Below, piece after piece: positions 16,205-25,115 of a stretch of 56,708 nucleotides of DNA. The DNA comes from an uncultured Mycoplasmatota bacterium (lineage in GTDB: Bacteria; Bacillota_I; Bacilli_A; RF39; UBA660): contig URBY01000003.1 of assembly GCA_900546245.1 (NCBI GenBank), positions 1-56,708 on the forward strand, in the 5' to 3' direction. The stretch's first letter is position 1; every line of letters starts with the position of its first letter. The notes under the pieces are model-generated. The model ran no database searches, had not been told where the DNA came from, and saw only the letters and a list, made by a program, of their open reading frames with translations. Position numbers and translations under genes: made by a program.

Positions 16205-17143
16205 TTACTTAACTAATTTTGTTAAAAGTTCTACAAATCCAGTAGGATTTTTTTGTATATCTTCTTGTAACTTTTTTGCTTCTTCAGCCAAAAAATCAAC
16301 ATTTTCTTTATTCTTTTCTAAATATTCCTTATTAAAATCGGCATATAACAATTTATTTAGTTTTTCCATCTTTTCTGGTGTAACCTTTTCTTTAGGAACA
16401 TCACTAATTAAAACATACCATCCTAATACGACATATGTAATATCAAGTGGATCTTTTTTATAATTACATAGATATTTTAAACATAAATATAATAACATTT
16501 CAACAAAATAAGTATTTTGTTTTAAAGCAATAACATATATACCTAAATCATCATCTTTTTCAATTTCAATCATAGCATTAACCAATATCGTACTATGAGT
16601 AAATAAACACATTTTATCATAAAACTCATCAAGCATGTCTTTTAGATTTCTATTACTCATTTCTATAAATAAGTCTCCATCCAATTTACGTAAGACTTTT
16701 CTAAAATCATTTCTTAATTTTTGAGGTTTAGTATATTGTCTAGTTGTATCATCTATAGATAGATTTATAAATTCTTTATAAGTGTTTTCACTTTCATTAA
16801 TCATCATACCCATTATAAGATTCTCAAAAGCAGATCTTAATAATGAGTTAGCATCCACTACTTCTTTACTGTTAATAAATTTGTGAGCATTTTTCAATGT
16901 TTTTCTAGTTTGATTTAATAAGTTTATTGTTTCTGGTCTTTTAAATTCTTTATCATTTTCTAATTCTTTAAAAAACTTATTAACATATCTTCTCATTACC
17001 ATAACAAATTTAGTCTTACATTTTTTACGTGCTAATTCTTTTAACTCAACAAGCTTGTCTTTTTGTAATAGATATAGTAATTGTCTCAATTGATCATCCG
17101 TTAATTCTGATTGAATCTTTTTTATATCTTCTTCTGTAATCAA
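16205..17143 (-). CDS. Hypothetical helical protein at the left cargo slot of element 2
   Basis: About 312 residues, predicted nearly all helical. A segment ANSLLRSAFENLIMGMMI (about 98-115) resembles the HEPN-like helical bundles of abortive-infection proteins, but the Rx4-6H motif is not obvious, so I do not assign it. The C-terminus is rich in Glu/Lys. The likely start is the TTG at 17143, six bases after GAGGTGG; the GTG at 17152 is inside that site. It lies downstream of hsdMS but behind a terminator (17224-17248), so it has its own promoter. It occupies the same position next to the core as the DUF3644 gene in element 3. Confidence 0.55.
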   Translation of the reverse strand: MITEEDIKKIQSELTDDQLRQLLYLLQKDKLVELKELARKKCKTKFVMVMRRYVNKFFKELENDKEFKRPETINLLNQTRKTLKNAHKFINSKEVVDANSLLRSAFENLIMGMMINESENTYKEFINLSIDDTTRQYTKPQKLRNDFRKVLRKLDGDLFIEMSNRNLKDMLDEFYDKMCLFTHSTILVNAMIEIEKDDDLGIYVIALKQNTYFVEMLLYLCLKYLCNYKKDPLDITYVVLGWYVLISDVPKEKVTPEKMEKLNKLLYADFNKEYLEKNKENVDFLAEEAKKLQEDIQKNPTGFVELLTKLVK

Positions 17144-17223
17144 AGAAACCACCTCACATTTTAGCTATTATTATACCATATGCAATTAAAGAATCTATAT
17201 TAATATGTTAATTCTAATCAGAC

Positions 17224-17248
17224 TTAAAAAGCAATCAAATAGATTGCT
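17224..17248 (-). terminator. Terminator of the restriction operon
   Basis: Minus strand AGCAATC-TATTT-GATTGCT followed by TTTTAAG just after the hsdMS stop. Confidence 0.75.
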
Positions 17249-17250
17249 CT

Positions 17251-19551
17251 TTATTCTTCTACATCATTTTGTTCATTAAGTTCAACTTCAAGAACAGGAA
17301 TAATTATATCTAACTTATTTACAATTCTTTGTTGTTCTTCAATCGGAGGAAGTGGAACCATCATATTCATAACATGATCTAACTTTAAGTTTGACTGAGC
17401 TGAACCACCACCCTTTCTTGAAACACCATTGTGGAAATAAAATGAATTAATTACATAATATAAAAACTTTATCATTCTTTCATCAAGGCATGTTAATTTA
17501 AGAACTCGTTGATTTAATAATGCATAATCATTCATATCATATATTGCTGTTTTTCCTAGTGGTTCTGGATTGCTTGATTGAGATGACAAACACATTAGTA
17601 AATCTCCCTTAATTATTTTTGAATTTAGCATTTTATCAGTAGGATTAGATATATAATCTGTCTTACTATTTAATTCAACTTTAAGCTTCATTAGATTATT
17701 ACTTTTTATAACCGGTACACCAGTTTTAGTCTTAGTCATTTCAGATGATTTGAAGGCATAACCATTTTGATATGATACCAATTCTGATAATCTTACCCAC
17801 TTCCAATTATTTGGAATAACAAAAGGAACTTCTGCTTCATTTATAGCATTAATATCAAATAATCTTTTTTTATCAATTAATTTTCGCTTTTCACTTATAG
17901 ATTGTAATGTTTCAATTACACTTGAATCGCCAGTTTTTGATAAATCAAATTTACCTTCAATCGCATACTGTACAATTGAATTTTTCATCTTTTTAGGGAA
18001 GTTCATATTGACATCTATTAATTGATTTATCAATCTGCCTATTGTATTATCATAGTTAAATTCATCACATTTATTATTTAGATAATCATTTAAGTTTGTT
18101 GTGATATTTTTTAATTCGTTTTCAAGTGATTCTCTCTCATCTATAAATGTATTTATTGTATCCTTTGGATTTAATACTTTTTCAATTTTTACAGGATAAT
18201 TACAATATTCTAAATTATATCCATTATTAATTATTTCATCCATTGGAATATATTTAGATTTCCAATATGTATTATCATCATCGGAATTAATTTCATCTTT
18301 GATATCTTTTCTATTATCCCACCAATTAATAACATCATTAAAATGTTTTAACTCAACAGGTTTTGTTTTACTAAATGCTTTATAATCCTTGGGCAAATCC
18401 ATTCTATAATACCAGATTCCATCTGTTGATCCTGTTTTATCAAAGAATAGTAAATTTGTAGCTATAGGTGTATATGGTGCAAAAATTGAACCAGGCAATC
18501 TTACTATAGTATGTAGCTTGCATTCTTCCATAAGCTTTTTCTTGATTGCAACCTTTGTTGAATCAACAGAAGCTAAGAAACCATCTGGTAATACAATCCC
18601 TACTTTTCCATTTTCTTTAAGTCTATATAAGATTTCAACTATAAATAAATCAGCTGTTTCCGAATCACGAAGTTCAGTTGGAAAGTTTTGTTGAATTGAT
18701 TTCTTTTCTGTTCCACCATATGGAGGATTCATAAGAATGATATCAAACTTATCATTTTCTTCATAATCTCTTACATTTCTTTCTAAAGAATTACCCCTTA
18801 TAATGTTTGGTTCATTTATATCATGTAATAACATATTAGTAGTACATAATAAATATGGTAATGATTTTTTTTCAACCCCATAAAAAGATTTTTTTAATTC
18901 TTCATTTGATGATGTATCTTCTGCACTTTCTTTCATATGATTAAGTGCTGATACTAAGAATCCGCCTGTACCACATGCAAAATCTGCTACTGATTCTCCT
19001 ATTTTTGGATCAACCATTTTAACAACAAAATCTGTTACAGCTCTAGGAGTATAAAATTCTCCTGATTTACCTGCTGATTGTAAATCTTTTAATATTGTTT
19101 CATATATTTCATTAAATGCATGTCTTGTTTGAAAATCTGTTAAATCTATTTCATTTAAAACATTAACAACTTGTCTAATTAATACTCCGTCTTTCATATA
19201 GTTATTTAAATCTTCAAATACTTCTCTAACTATTCTACCTCTAATAGGAGTTGTTTCATTTATTTCTAATTCTTTTAATGCATTAAATAAATTAATTATA
19301 AAGTTAGATAATTCATCACCAGTCATAGCTTTCCCATCTTTATTATCTGGTGCCCAATTTCTCCATCTATATTTTTCTGGAATAATTGATCTATAATCAT
19401 CTTCTAGTATTTCCCATTCTGATTCTTTTGCATCATATAGCTTTAGGAATAACATCCAAACTATTTGTTCTATTCTTTGTGCATCTCCATTAACACCAGC
19501 ATCCTGACGCATTATATCTTGTAGTCTTTTAATCATTGTTCCTATGTTCAT
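17251..19551 (-). CDS. Type I restriction-modification HsdM-HsdS fusion
   Basis: A 766-residue fusion. Residues 1-470 form an HsdM N6-adenine methyltransferase with the N-terminal helical domain (QRIEQIVWMLFLKLYD), SAM motif I FACGTGGF (191-198) and catalytic NPPY (275-278). After a helical linker (about 470-560), residues 580-757 are a single target-recognition domain plus conserved helix: VPFVIPNNWKWVRLSELV, GDLLMCLSSQSS, LPPIEEQQRIVNKLD. Typical HsdS has two such domains; one alone implies that two fused subunits pair to recognise a symmetric site. It methylates host DNA and supplies specificity to HsdR, encoded 12 bases upstream. Confidence 0.9.
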   Translation of the reverse strand: MNIGTMIKRLQDIMRQDAGVNGDAQRIEQIVWMLFLKLYDAKESEWEILEDDYRSIIPEKYRWRNWAPDNKDGKAMTGDELSNFIINLFNALKELEINETTPIRGRIVREVFEDLNNYMKDGVLIRQVVNVLNEIDLTDFQTRHAFNEIYETILKDLQSAGKSGEFYTPRAVTDFVVKMVDPKIGESVADFACGTGGFLVSALNHMKESAEDTSSNEELKKSFYGVEKKSLPYLLCTTNMLLHDINEPNIIRGNSLERNVRDYEENDKFDIILMNPPYGGTEKKSIQQNFPTELRDSETADLFIVEILYRLKENGKVGIVLPDGFLASVDSTKVAIKKKLMEECKLHTIVRLPGSIFAPYTPIATNLLFFDKTGSTDGIWYYRMDLPKDYKAFSKTKPVELKHFNDVINWWDNRKDIKDEINSDDDNTYWKSKYIPMDEIINNGYNLEYCNYPVKIEKVLNPKDTINTFIDERESLENELKNITTNLNDYLNNKCDEFNYDNTIGRLINQLIDVNMNFPKKMKNSIVQYAIEGKFDLSKTGDSSVIETLQSISEKRKLIDKKRLFDINAINEAEVPFVIPNNWKWVRLSELVSYQNGYAFKSSEMTKTKTGVPVIKSNNLMKLKVELNSKTDYISNPTDKMLNSKIIKGDLLMCLSSQSSNPEPLGKTAIYDMNDYALLNQRVLKLTCLDERMIKFLYYVINSFYFHNGVSRKGGGSAQSNLKLDHVMNMMVPLPPIEEQQRIVNKLDIIIPVLEVELNEQNDVEE

Positions 19552-19563
19552 CTATTTTCACTC

Positions 19564-21882
19564 CTAACTGTATAATAATCTTTTTACATTATTTATCATA
19601 TTTAAATATTTTTCTTTTCCACCAAATAAATTAACTATTGGAACTAGTCCGCCAAATTTATTAAAGTTTTTTACTTCTAATAATCTGATATTTTCAAGTT
19701 CTAATACACCTTTATTTTGATATACATTTAAGATTTCATCTATAACATTTTTTTGACTTTCAGTATATTGATTAATCTCTTCGCTTTCTTTTACTTTTTC
19801 TACTCTTTCTTCTTTAGGTACTACTTCTTTATCAAAAGCAACATTACTTAATAAATCAAATATATCAACATTATCATTTACTTTATCAAATAATGCATCA
19901 ACCATAACACCCTCACCTAATAAGAATTCAACAAATTCTTTTTTAGAATCAGCTCTAAGCCACTCTTGCTCAAATCCTTCATAATTTGTATACATTCTTT
20001 TAAGATTTTTCTTTGAATATTCCATAATAGATTCAGTAATTAACTTACCATCTGCATCATAATACTTGATTGTTTCATTTAATATTGAAACATCAACACC
20101 ATTTATATATACTTTCTTAAATCCTTCGTCATCAACATCACCACTTATTGGTAAATTGGGTTTATCATTTTCGATTCCAAAAGATTTAGGTGTTTTAGGT
20201 TCTTTACCATCTCCACCATCAACATCTAATACCATTTCAGCAGGTCCATTGAAGTTTGGATCTGCAAATTTTTCAGAATTATTTCTAAAATCCATTATAG
20301 TAAAATATTCTTTACCTTTGCTTTCGTATAATCTAGTACCTCTTCCTATAATTTGTTTGAATTCTGTCATTGACTGAATATCTTCATCTAGTGCTATAAG
20401 CTTAACAGTTTTTGTATCTACACCAGTAGAAAGTAATTTAGAAGTTGTAGCTATTACTGGATATACAGTATTAGCATCAATAAAATCATCTAATTTATTT
20501 TTACCTTCCATATCATTACTTGTTATTCTAACAACATAATTTGGATTTTGTTGCATCATATCTTCATTTTCATTTGCTAATGCATTTCTCATTCTTAAAG
20601 CATGTTCAGTGTCTACACAAAATACTATTGTTCTTGAATATCTATCTGTTGCTTTAAGGTATTCTGTAATTCTTTTAGCAACAACTTGCGTTCTTTCATC
20701 TATTACAATAGTTCTATCAAAATCATGGACTGTATACTCTTTATCCTCTACTTCATATCCATCTTCATCTAGTTTCCCTTTTTCAGGTCTATAACCTTCT
20801 AAGTCTTTATCTAAACTTACTTTAATAACTTTATATGGTGCTAGGAAACCATCTTCAATTCCATCCTTTAATGAATATGTATAAATTGGTTCACCAAAAT
20901 AATTAATATTTGAAACATCATTTGTTTCTTTTGGAGTAGCTGTCATACCAATTTGAGTAGCACTATTAAAATAAGTTAATATCTCATGCCAGTTTGAATC
21001 ATCTCTGGCACTACTTCTATGACACTCATCTACTATAATTAAGTCAAAGAAGTCAGGTTTAAATTGTTTATATATTTGTGCTTCACTACTTCTTAATTGA
21101 TGATATAAAGACATATATATTTCATATGATGAATCCATATTTCTATTTTCAACTTTTGTCATAACTTTTTGGAAAGGTTTAAAATCATTTTGCATTGTTT
21201 GATCAATAAGAATATTTCTATCAGCAAGATATAGTATTTTCTTTTTTGAACCAGACTTGTATAATCTATGGATTATTTGAAAAGCAGTAAATGTTTTACC
21301 TGTTCCAGTAGCCATTACTAAAAGAATTCTCTTTTGACCTTTTGCTATCGCTTCAACAGTTTTATTAATTGCAATTCTTTGATAATATCTTGGAGTTTTA
21401 TATGCACTCATAAAATAATAAGGTTCAGTAATAACTTTTAATTGTTCTTCTGTTAATTCCTTTTCTTCCACATATCTATTCCATAACTCTTCAGGTGTTG
21501 GGAATTCTTCCATAGATAATTCTCTTTCTTTGCCTGTTAATCTGTCATGTTCATAAAACTTAGAACCATTTGAAGAATATGCAAAAGGAATATCCAAATC
21601 AACTGCATAACCTATTGCTTGTTGAATACCATGTGCTTCAGTAACATTATTATCTTTAGCTTCAATAATTGCTATTGGTAAATTTGATTTATATGATAAC
21701 AGATAATCAACGAATTTTCTCTTACCTCTAGTTGCCACATTTTCTCTAACGTTCATTTTACCAGCAGTATAGTAATATTCACATCTTACTTGAGTTTGAA
21801 TATCCCAATTAGATTTTTGAATTGCTGGAGTAATATATTTTATTTTTATATCTTCTTCGCTTAATTCTTTAATACTTACCAT
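19564..21882 (-). CDS. hsdR: Type I restriction endonuclease subunit HsdR
   Basis: About 772 residues from the ATG at 21882, which has a GGTGG site; a start at 21894 lies upstream of that site. Motifs in order: a PD-(D/E)XK nuclease of the type I kind (D59 in FVDYLLSYKS; E74-A-K76 in IIEAK), a helicase core with ATGTGKTFTA (Walker A), DECHRSSARDD (motif II), GMTATP (motif III), VNTVYPVIATTSKLLSTGVD and QIIGRGTRLYE (motif VI), then a C-terminal helical region. It translocates and cuts unmodified DNA in complex with HsdM-HsdS. It lies between the GIY-YIG gene (stop overlaps its start) and hsdMS. Confidence 0.92.
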   Translation of the reverse strand: MVSIKELSEEDIKIKYITPAIQKSNWDIQTQVRCEYYYTAGKMNVRENVATRGKRKFVDYLLSYKSNLPIAIIEAKDNNVTEAHGIQQAIGYAVDLDIPFAYSSNGSKFYEHDRLTGKERELSMEEFPTPEELWNRYVEEKELTEEQLKVITEPYYFMSAYKTPRYYQRIAINKTVEAIAKGQKRILLVMATGTGKTFTAFQIIHRLYKSGSKKKILYLADRNILIDQTMQNDFKPFQKVMTKVENRNMDSSYEIYMSLYHQLRSSEAQIYKQFKPDFFDLIIVDECHRSSARDDSNWHEILTYFNSATQIGMTATPKETNDVSNINYFGEPIYTYSLKDGIEDGFLAPYKVIKVSLDKDLEGYRPEKGKLDEDGYEVEDKEYTVHDFDRTIVIDERTQVVAKRITEYLKATDRYSRTIVFCVDTEHALRMRNALANENEDMMQQNPNYVVRITSNDMEGKNKLDDFIDANTVYPVIATTSKLLSTGVDTKTVKLIALDEDIQSMTEFKQIIGRGTRLYESKGKEYFTIMDFRNNSEKFADPNFNGPAEMVLDVDGGDGKEPKTPKSFGIENDKPNLPISGDVDDEGFKKVYINGVDVSILNETIKYYDADGKLITESIMEYSKKNLKRMYTNYEGFEQEWLRADSKKEFVEFLLGEGVMVDALFDKVNDNVDIFDLLSNVAFDKEVVPKEERVEKVKESEEINQYTESQKNVIDEILNVYQNKGVLELENIRLLEVKNFNKFGGLVPIVNLFGGKEKYLNMINNVKRLLYS

Positions 21883-21883
21883 A

Positions 21884-22717
21884 CTACTCACCACCTATTA
21901 TTTTTTTTAAAGAAACATTATCTTTATTTTTCCATTCAGTATAACCATTTGCATTTCTACCTAGAATAGCAATCGCTGCCATTGAAGGTGATGAAAATAA
22001 ATGATCATTTATATATACATTATCTACTAAATCTGTTGAACTTCTTTCTTTTTCAAAAAATCCATTTAATGAAGGTGATAAACTCTCAAATACACCTTCT
22101 TTAACTTTAGATCCTTTTAAAACAACAAATCCTTCATCTGTTAACATACCATGTGCATATTCAATGCCATTATTAGTTAAATGAAGAGTTTTATCTTCTT
22201 TATCATTTTTATCAACTAAACTAATAAATAATTTATATCCAAACATATTGGCTATTATTTTTATTTTAGATATAAATTTCTCTGCTCTAATTTCATCTGC
22301 ATTGCTTAAAGATGATTTAGTTGGATTTGATTCATTTTTTATAATATATCTGCTTGCTTTTCTACTCATCTCATATAGTTCATGTTCAATATATTTTATA
22401 TGAGCTTTGTTTAATGAATTATCTTTACTAACGAATACAATACACTCATTCCAAAAATCTTTATTTTTGTTGTGTTGTGATAATCTATTATGAATATCCT
22501 CTGCTTCACCTATATATGCAATTTTTTCTGCGGTCTTTTCATCATCTCCGAACAAAATATATACTCCTGTATTATTTATATAATCAAGTGATGATGCTTC
22601 TTTTAATTTATTTCTAGGTATTTTATAACTAATTCCAAACCAATCATCAACTGAACACTCTATAATTCCATTTGGATTTTCTTCTTCTAAAATAAACTGT
22701 AAAACTTGCTTATTCAT
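21884..22717 (-). CDS. GIY-YIG nuclease-domain protein with DUF4357-like tail
   Basis: 277 residues from the ATG at 22717, five bases after AGGAGG; the upstream in-frame GTG (22768) adds 17 residues that overlap the hairpin region. The N-terminal GIY-YIG nuclease domain (about 33-125) shows GVYILFG...KIAYIGEAEDIHNRLSQHN with the expected Tyr pair and Arg, and an EHELYEMSRKA segment with the catalytic-type Glu. The C-terminus (about 205-277) resembles DUF4357 with the final block YTEWKNKDNVSLKKII. This architecture is common next to type I restriction genes. It is first in the hsdR-hsdMS operon and its stop overlaps the hsdR ribosome site. Confidence 0.82.
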   Translation of the reverse strand: MNKQVLQFILEEENPNGIIECSVDDWFGISYKIPRNKLKEASSLDYINNTGVYILFGDDEKTAEKIAYIGEAEDIHNRLSQHNKNKDFWNECIVFVSKDNSLNKAHIKYIEHELYEMSRKASRYIIKNESNPTKSSLSNADEIRAEKFISKIKIIANMFGYKLFISLVDKNDKEDKTLHLTNNGIEYAHGMLTDEGFVVLKGSKVKEGVFESLSPSLNGFFEKERSSTDLVDNVYINDHLFSSPSMAAIAILGRNANGYTEWKNKDNVSLKKIIGGE

Positions 22718-22728
22718 ACTTACCTCCT

Positions 22729-22788
22729 GTGACACTATGACACTATTTATCGATGTAGTCCACACCAAATTCTAATGTCATTCTGTCA
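22729..22788. promoter_or_regulatory. Imperfect inverted repeat between repressor and restriction operon
   Basis: TGACACTATGACA (22731-22743) pairs with TGTCATTCTGTCA (22776-22788) around a loop of about 30 bases. TGACACTA is also a tandem repeat here. The hairpin is just upstream of the GIY-YIG ribosome site. The same tandem TGACACTA inverted repeat occurs in element 3 at 34473-34537. Confidence 0.5.
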
Positions 22789-23331
22789 TTAATCTAATAT
22801 ATCGCTGACTTTAATATTGTAATATTCAGCTATCTTTCTAACTACTTCATTATTAAGTTTTCTACTACCTTTTTCATATTTATTGTAAGTAGAAATATCT
22901 ATACCTAAATAATCTGCAACTTCTTGTTGTGATTTTTTATTATCTAATCTATATTTTTTAACTCTTAATCTAGCTCTTGCTTGAACTTTTTCTTCTAATT
23001 TTGCCATACCTTCAGCAAAATTTCTTATATCACCTATCATTTGAGATTTATTTTGAGAAACCTCAAAAGCACGTCTACTTATTTCTAATTCTTCTTTTGT
23101 AGATAATTCTGGCATATTCTCAAAAAAATAATCTGTTGAAATCTTATAAAAGTTTGCTAAATCTCTAATAACTGCTAATGGCGCACATCTATCTCCTAAC
23201 TCATAATGCTTATATGTAGAAACGTTTACACCAACTACTTGAGAAATATCTTTTTGAGTTAGATTAAATTTACTGCGCATATCAGCCATATTCTTACCTA
23301 TTGCTATATCACTTTTTCTACGATTCTCCAC
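22789..23331 (-). CDS. XRE-type repressor with two helix-turn-helix domains
   Basis: 180 residues with two separate HTH_3 domains: residues about 9-68 (MADMRSKFNLTQKDISQVVG...STYKHYELG) and 121-178 (RLRVKKYRLDNKKSQQEVADYLG...STYNKYEKGSRK). A short helical linker joins them. It starts at a GTG (23331) seven bases after AGGAGG. It is divergent from the element backbone and likely represses both its own gene and the backbone promoter: four TTCCAwTTTGGAA-like operators lie between them (23377-23516). The restriction operon follows 70 bases downstream and may be partly co-transcribed. Confidence 0.85.
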   Translation of the reverse strand: MENRRKSDIAIGKNMADMRSKFNLTQKDISQVVGVNVSTYKHYELGDRCAPLAVIRDLANFYKISTDYFFENMPELSTKEELEISRRAFEVSQNKSQMIGDIRNFAEGMAKLEEKVQARARLRVKKYRLDNKKSQQEVADYLGIDISTYNKYEKGSRKLNNEVVRKIAEYYNIKVSDILD

Positions 23332-23376
23332 AAGTATACCTCCTAATATCTTCTTGATACCATTATATCATAAATT

Positions 23377-23516
23377 TTCCATTTTGGAACACAAAAATTC
23401 CATTTTGTCAATTTTTTATCGTTTTAGTATTGACATTATGGAACTAAGATGATATATTATAATTGCATTTCCAATTTGGAACTTTTATTTTTAAATTTAT
23501 AATTGACAAATTGGAA
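23377..23516. promoter_or_regulatory. Divergent promoters and operators of element 2
   Basis: Palindromes TTCCATTTTGGAA (23377-23389) and TTCCAATTTGGAA (23469-23481), and related half-matched sites TTCCATTTTGTCAA (23398-23411) and TTGACAAATTGGAA (23503-23516). A rightward promoter has TTGACA (23430-23435), a 17-base spacer and TATATT (23453-23458). A leftward TATAAT lies beside the first palindrome. The arrangement fits an autoregulated phage-like switch. Confidence 0.65.
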
Positions 23517-23690
23517 CTACAAAGTTCTTTGAAAATTTGTAAGTTGCGGAAATCGCCGATATGCCGTAACTCAAAAAAGGCAAGGCAGAAATTATAACCC
23601 TATTGGCACGGGAGTTATGAAATAACTAAAATTTCAACAAGTGGGCTTAGCCCAGGGGATACTCTACCCTTTTTTAGAGAGAAAGGAGGA
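23517..23690 (+). ncRNA. Structured 5' leader of the element 2 backbone operon
   Basis: An unusually GC-rich stretch for this region, without a gene. It contains possible stems TTGCGG/CCGTAA (about 23543-23568), GGGC-TTA-GCCC (about 23643-23653) and GGG(9)CCC followed by TTTTTT just before the ribosome site of the 73-residue gene, which looks like an attenuator. It could instead include a replication or plasmid-style control RNA. No known family is recognised. Confidence 0.4.
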
Positions 23691-23695
23691 AACAT

Positions 23696-23917
23696 ATGAA
23701 TAAAGAAGTATTAGATTCTATATTACCTACTATGGATACAAATGATATTGTTGAATTAGTTCATAATCACTTATGCGGATTAAGAGTTATAGAAAACAAG
23801 GATCGTGAAGATGTTAAAGTAGAATATGGTCTTAATGAAGATATTGAAGATAATTCAAGAGAAGAATTAATAAATGCATTATATAAAATGAATGAAAAAA
23901 TAATGAAAATCAGATAG
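23696..23917 (+). CDS. Small backbone protein of element 2
   Basis: 73 residues, acidic, predicted helical, unrecognised. It has an AAAGGAGG ribosome site and is the first gene of the plus-strand backbone operon. In element 3 the equivalent position holds a different 83-residue winged-helix-like protein. It may be a regulator or replication accessory, inferred from position only. Confidence 0.55.
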   Translation: MNKEVLDSILPTMDTNDIVELVHNHLCGLRVIENKDREDVKVEYGLNEDIEDNSREELINALYKMNEKIMKIR

Positions 23918-23929
23918 GAGGTTTGATAT

Positions 23930-24166
23930 ATGACTGCAGTTGAAACATTAGAATTATTATCTAAACAATGGTGCACTCTACAAGATTTAATGAAACTAAC
24001 TAGTCTTGGTAGAAATTCAGCACTTAAAATTAGAAAAGAAATAATAACAGATCTTACTGATCAAGGTTATAAACTACCATGTAATTTAATACCAATGTGT
24101 GAAGTAGTTAATAAACTAAATATTAATGTTCCTTACCTTAAAGATATGGCAGAACTGGAGAAATAA
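23930..24166 (+). CDS. Winged-helix DNA-binding protein of the element backbone (excisionase/initiator-like)
   Basis: 78 residues with a winged-helix look: TLELLSKQWCTLQDLMKLTSLGRNSALKIRKEI, where a 'W-C-T-L-x-D-[LI]-M-K-L' helix leads to a recognition helix. Element 3 has a clear homologue (37685-37936) sharing QWCTL.D.MKL..LGRNSALK. It starts 12 bases after the preceding gene and ends one base before the ATPase start. In comparable elements such proteins assist replication or excision; the role here is inferred. Confidence 0.65.
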   Translation: MTAVETLELLSKQWCTLQDLMKLTSLGRNSALKIRKEIITDLTDQGYKLPCNLIPMCEVVNKLNINVPYLKDMAELEK

Positions 24167-25111
24167 ATGAAACCTATAGAAGAATTAAATATAGCCATAA
24201 AAAAAGACAACATTATTGATGGAATAATGAAGTCAAATGGATTATATTGCTTAGTTGCAGAACCAAAAGTTGGTAAGTCATTCTTAGCATTACAGCTTGC
24301 CAACTCTTTGGTAAATAATAAACAATTCTTAGGATTCAATACTAATCCCACATCCGTCTTATATGTTAGCACAGAAATATCAGAATTACAACTTAAAGAA
24401 AGATTAGAAATAACAGGATATACTTTTAAACCTAATTCATTCTTCTTTGTACAAAAAGATGAACAACATAAATTATGTATTAGAGATGATCTATTATTAG
24501 ATTTAAAAGAATTCTCAGAAACTTATAATGGAAGATTTGTAATTATAGATATTATGTGCGGAATAGATTACGGATATGAAACTGATATAAATAATTATAG
24601 TGATGTTATGAAAAATATGTTTGATAAATATAGAGAACTAGCTAAAAAATACAATCTCACATTTCTTTTAATACATCATTTAAATAAAGAAGGTAAAACA
24701 TTAGGTAGCACAGGTATTGATAGTAATATGAATGGTATATTAACATTAATCAATAATAAAGATAATACTTATACTTTAAAAATAATCAATAGAGACTTTG
24801 AAGAGCAAAATCTTAATCTTATAAAAAATGATAAACTTGAATTTGAAATTATTAATGAAGATAATACTGAATTAGATTTTAATCTTAGTGTATTTATGAG
24901 ATATGTAATTAAGAAGAAAGAAGTAGTATTTACTCCAGCAGAAATGATAGCAGAATTAAATCTACTAATTACCCCTTCTCGTTTTGGAAGATTGCTAAAT
25001 AGTAATATTAAAAGATTAGAAAAAGAAGGTATATATGTTGAGTTAAATAGAACTTCTACTTCTAGAAATTACAAAGCTAAGTTTACAGATCCTCTTGTTT
25101 TAGAAAAATAA
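24167..25111 (+). CDS. RecA-fold AAA ATPase (RepA/AAA_25-like)
   Basis: 314 residues. The Walker A variant AEPKVGKSFLALQLA (about 31-45), a SVLYVSTE strand, Walker B FVIIDIMCGID (about 125-135), LLIHHLNKEGKTLGSTGI (about 167-184, the sensor-like HH..K...GS segment) and a C-terminal winged-helix-like tail (MIAELNLLITPSRFGRLL). This is the hexameric RepA/KaiC-type ATPase found in plasmids and integrative elements, likely a replication helicase or loader for the excised circle. It is homologous to the element 3 gene at 37952. The ATG directly follows the preceding stop codon with GGAG upstream. Confidence 0.8.
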   Translation: MKPIEELNIAIKKDNIIDGIMKSNGLYCLVAEPKVGKSFLALQLANSLVNNKQFLGFNTNPTSVLYVSTEISELQLKERLEITGYTFKPNSFFFVQKDEQHKLCIRDDLLLDLKEFSETYNGRFVIIDIMCGIDYGYETDINNYSDVMKNMFDKYRELAKKYNLTFLLIHHLNKEGKTLGSTGIDSNMNGILTLINNKDNTYTLKIINRDFEEQNLNLIKNDKLEFEIINEDNTELDFNLSVFMRYVIKKKEVVFTPAEMIAELNLLITPSRFGRLLNSNIKRLEKEGIYVELNRTSTSRNYKAKFTDPLVLEK

Positions 25112-25115
25112 GGTT

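Noticed and set aside
20066..20377. Plus-strand ORFs opposite hsdR, nifJ, priA and other genes
   Set aside because: They are shadows of strongly supported minus-strand genes, lack ribosome sites and have low-complexity composition.
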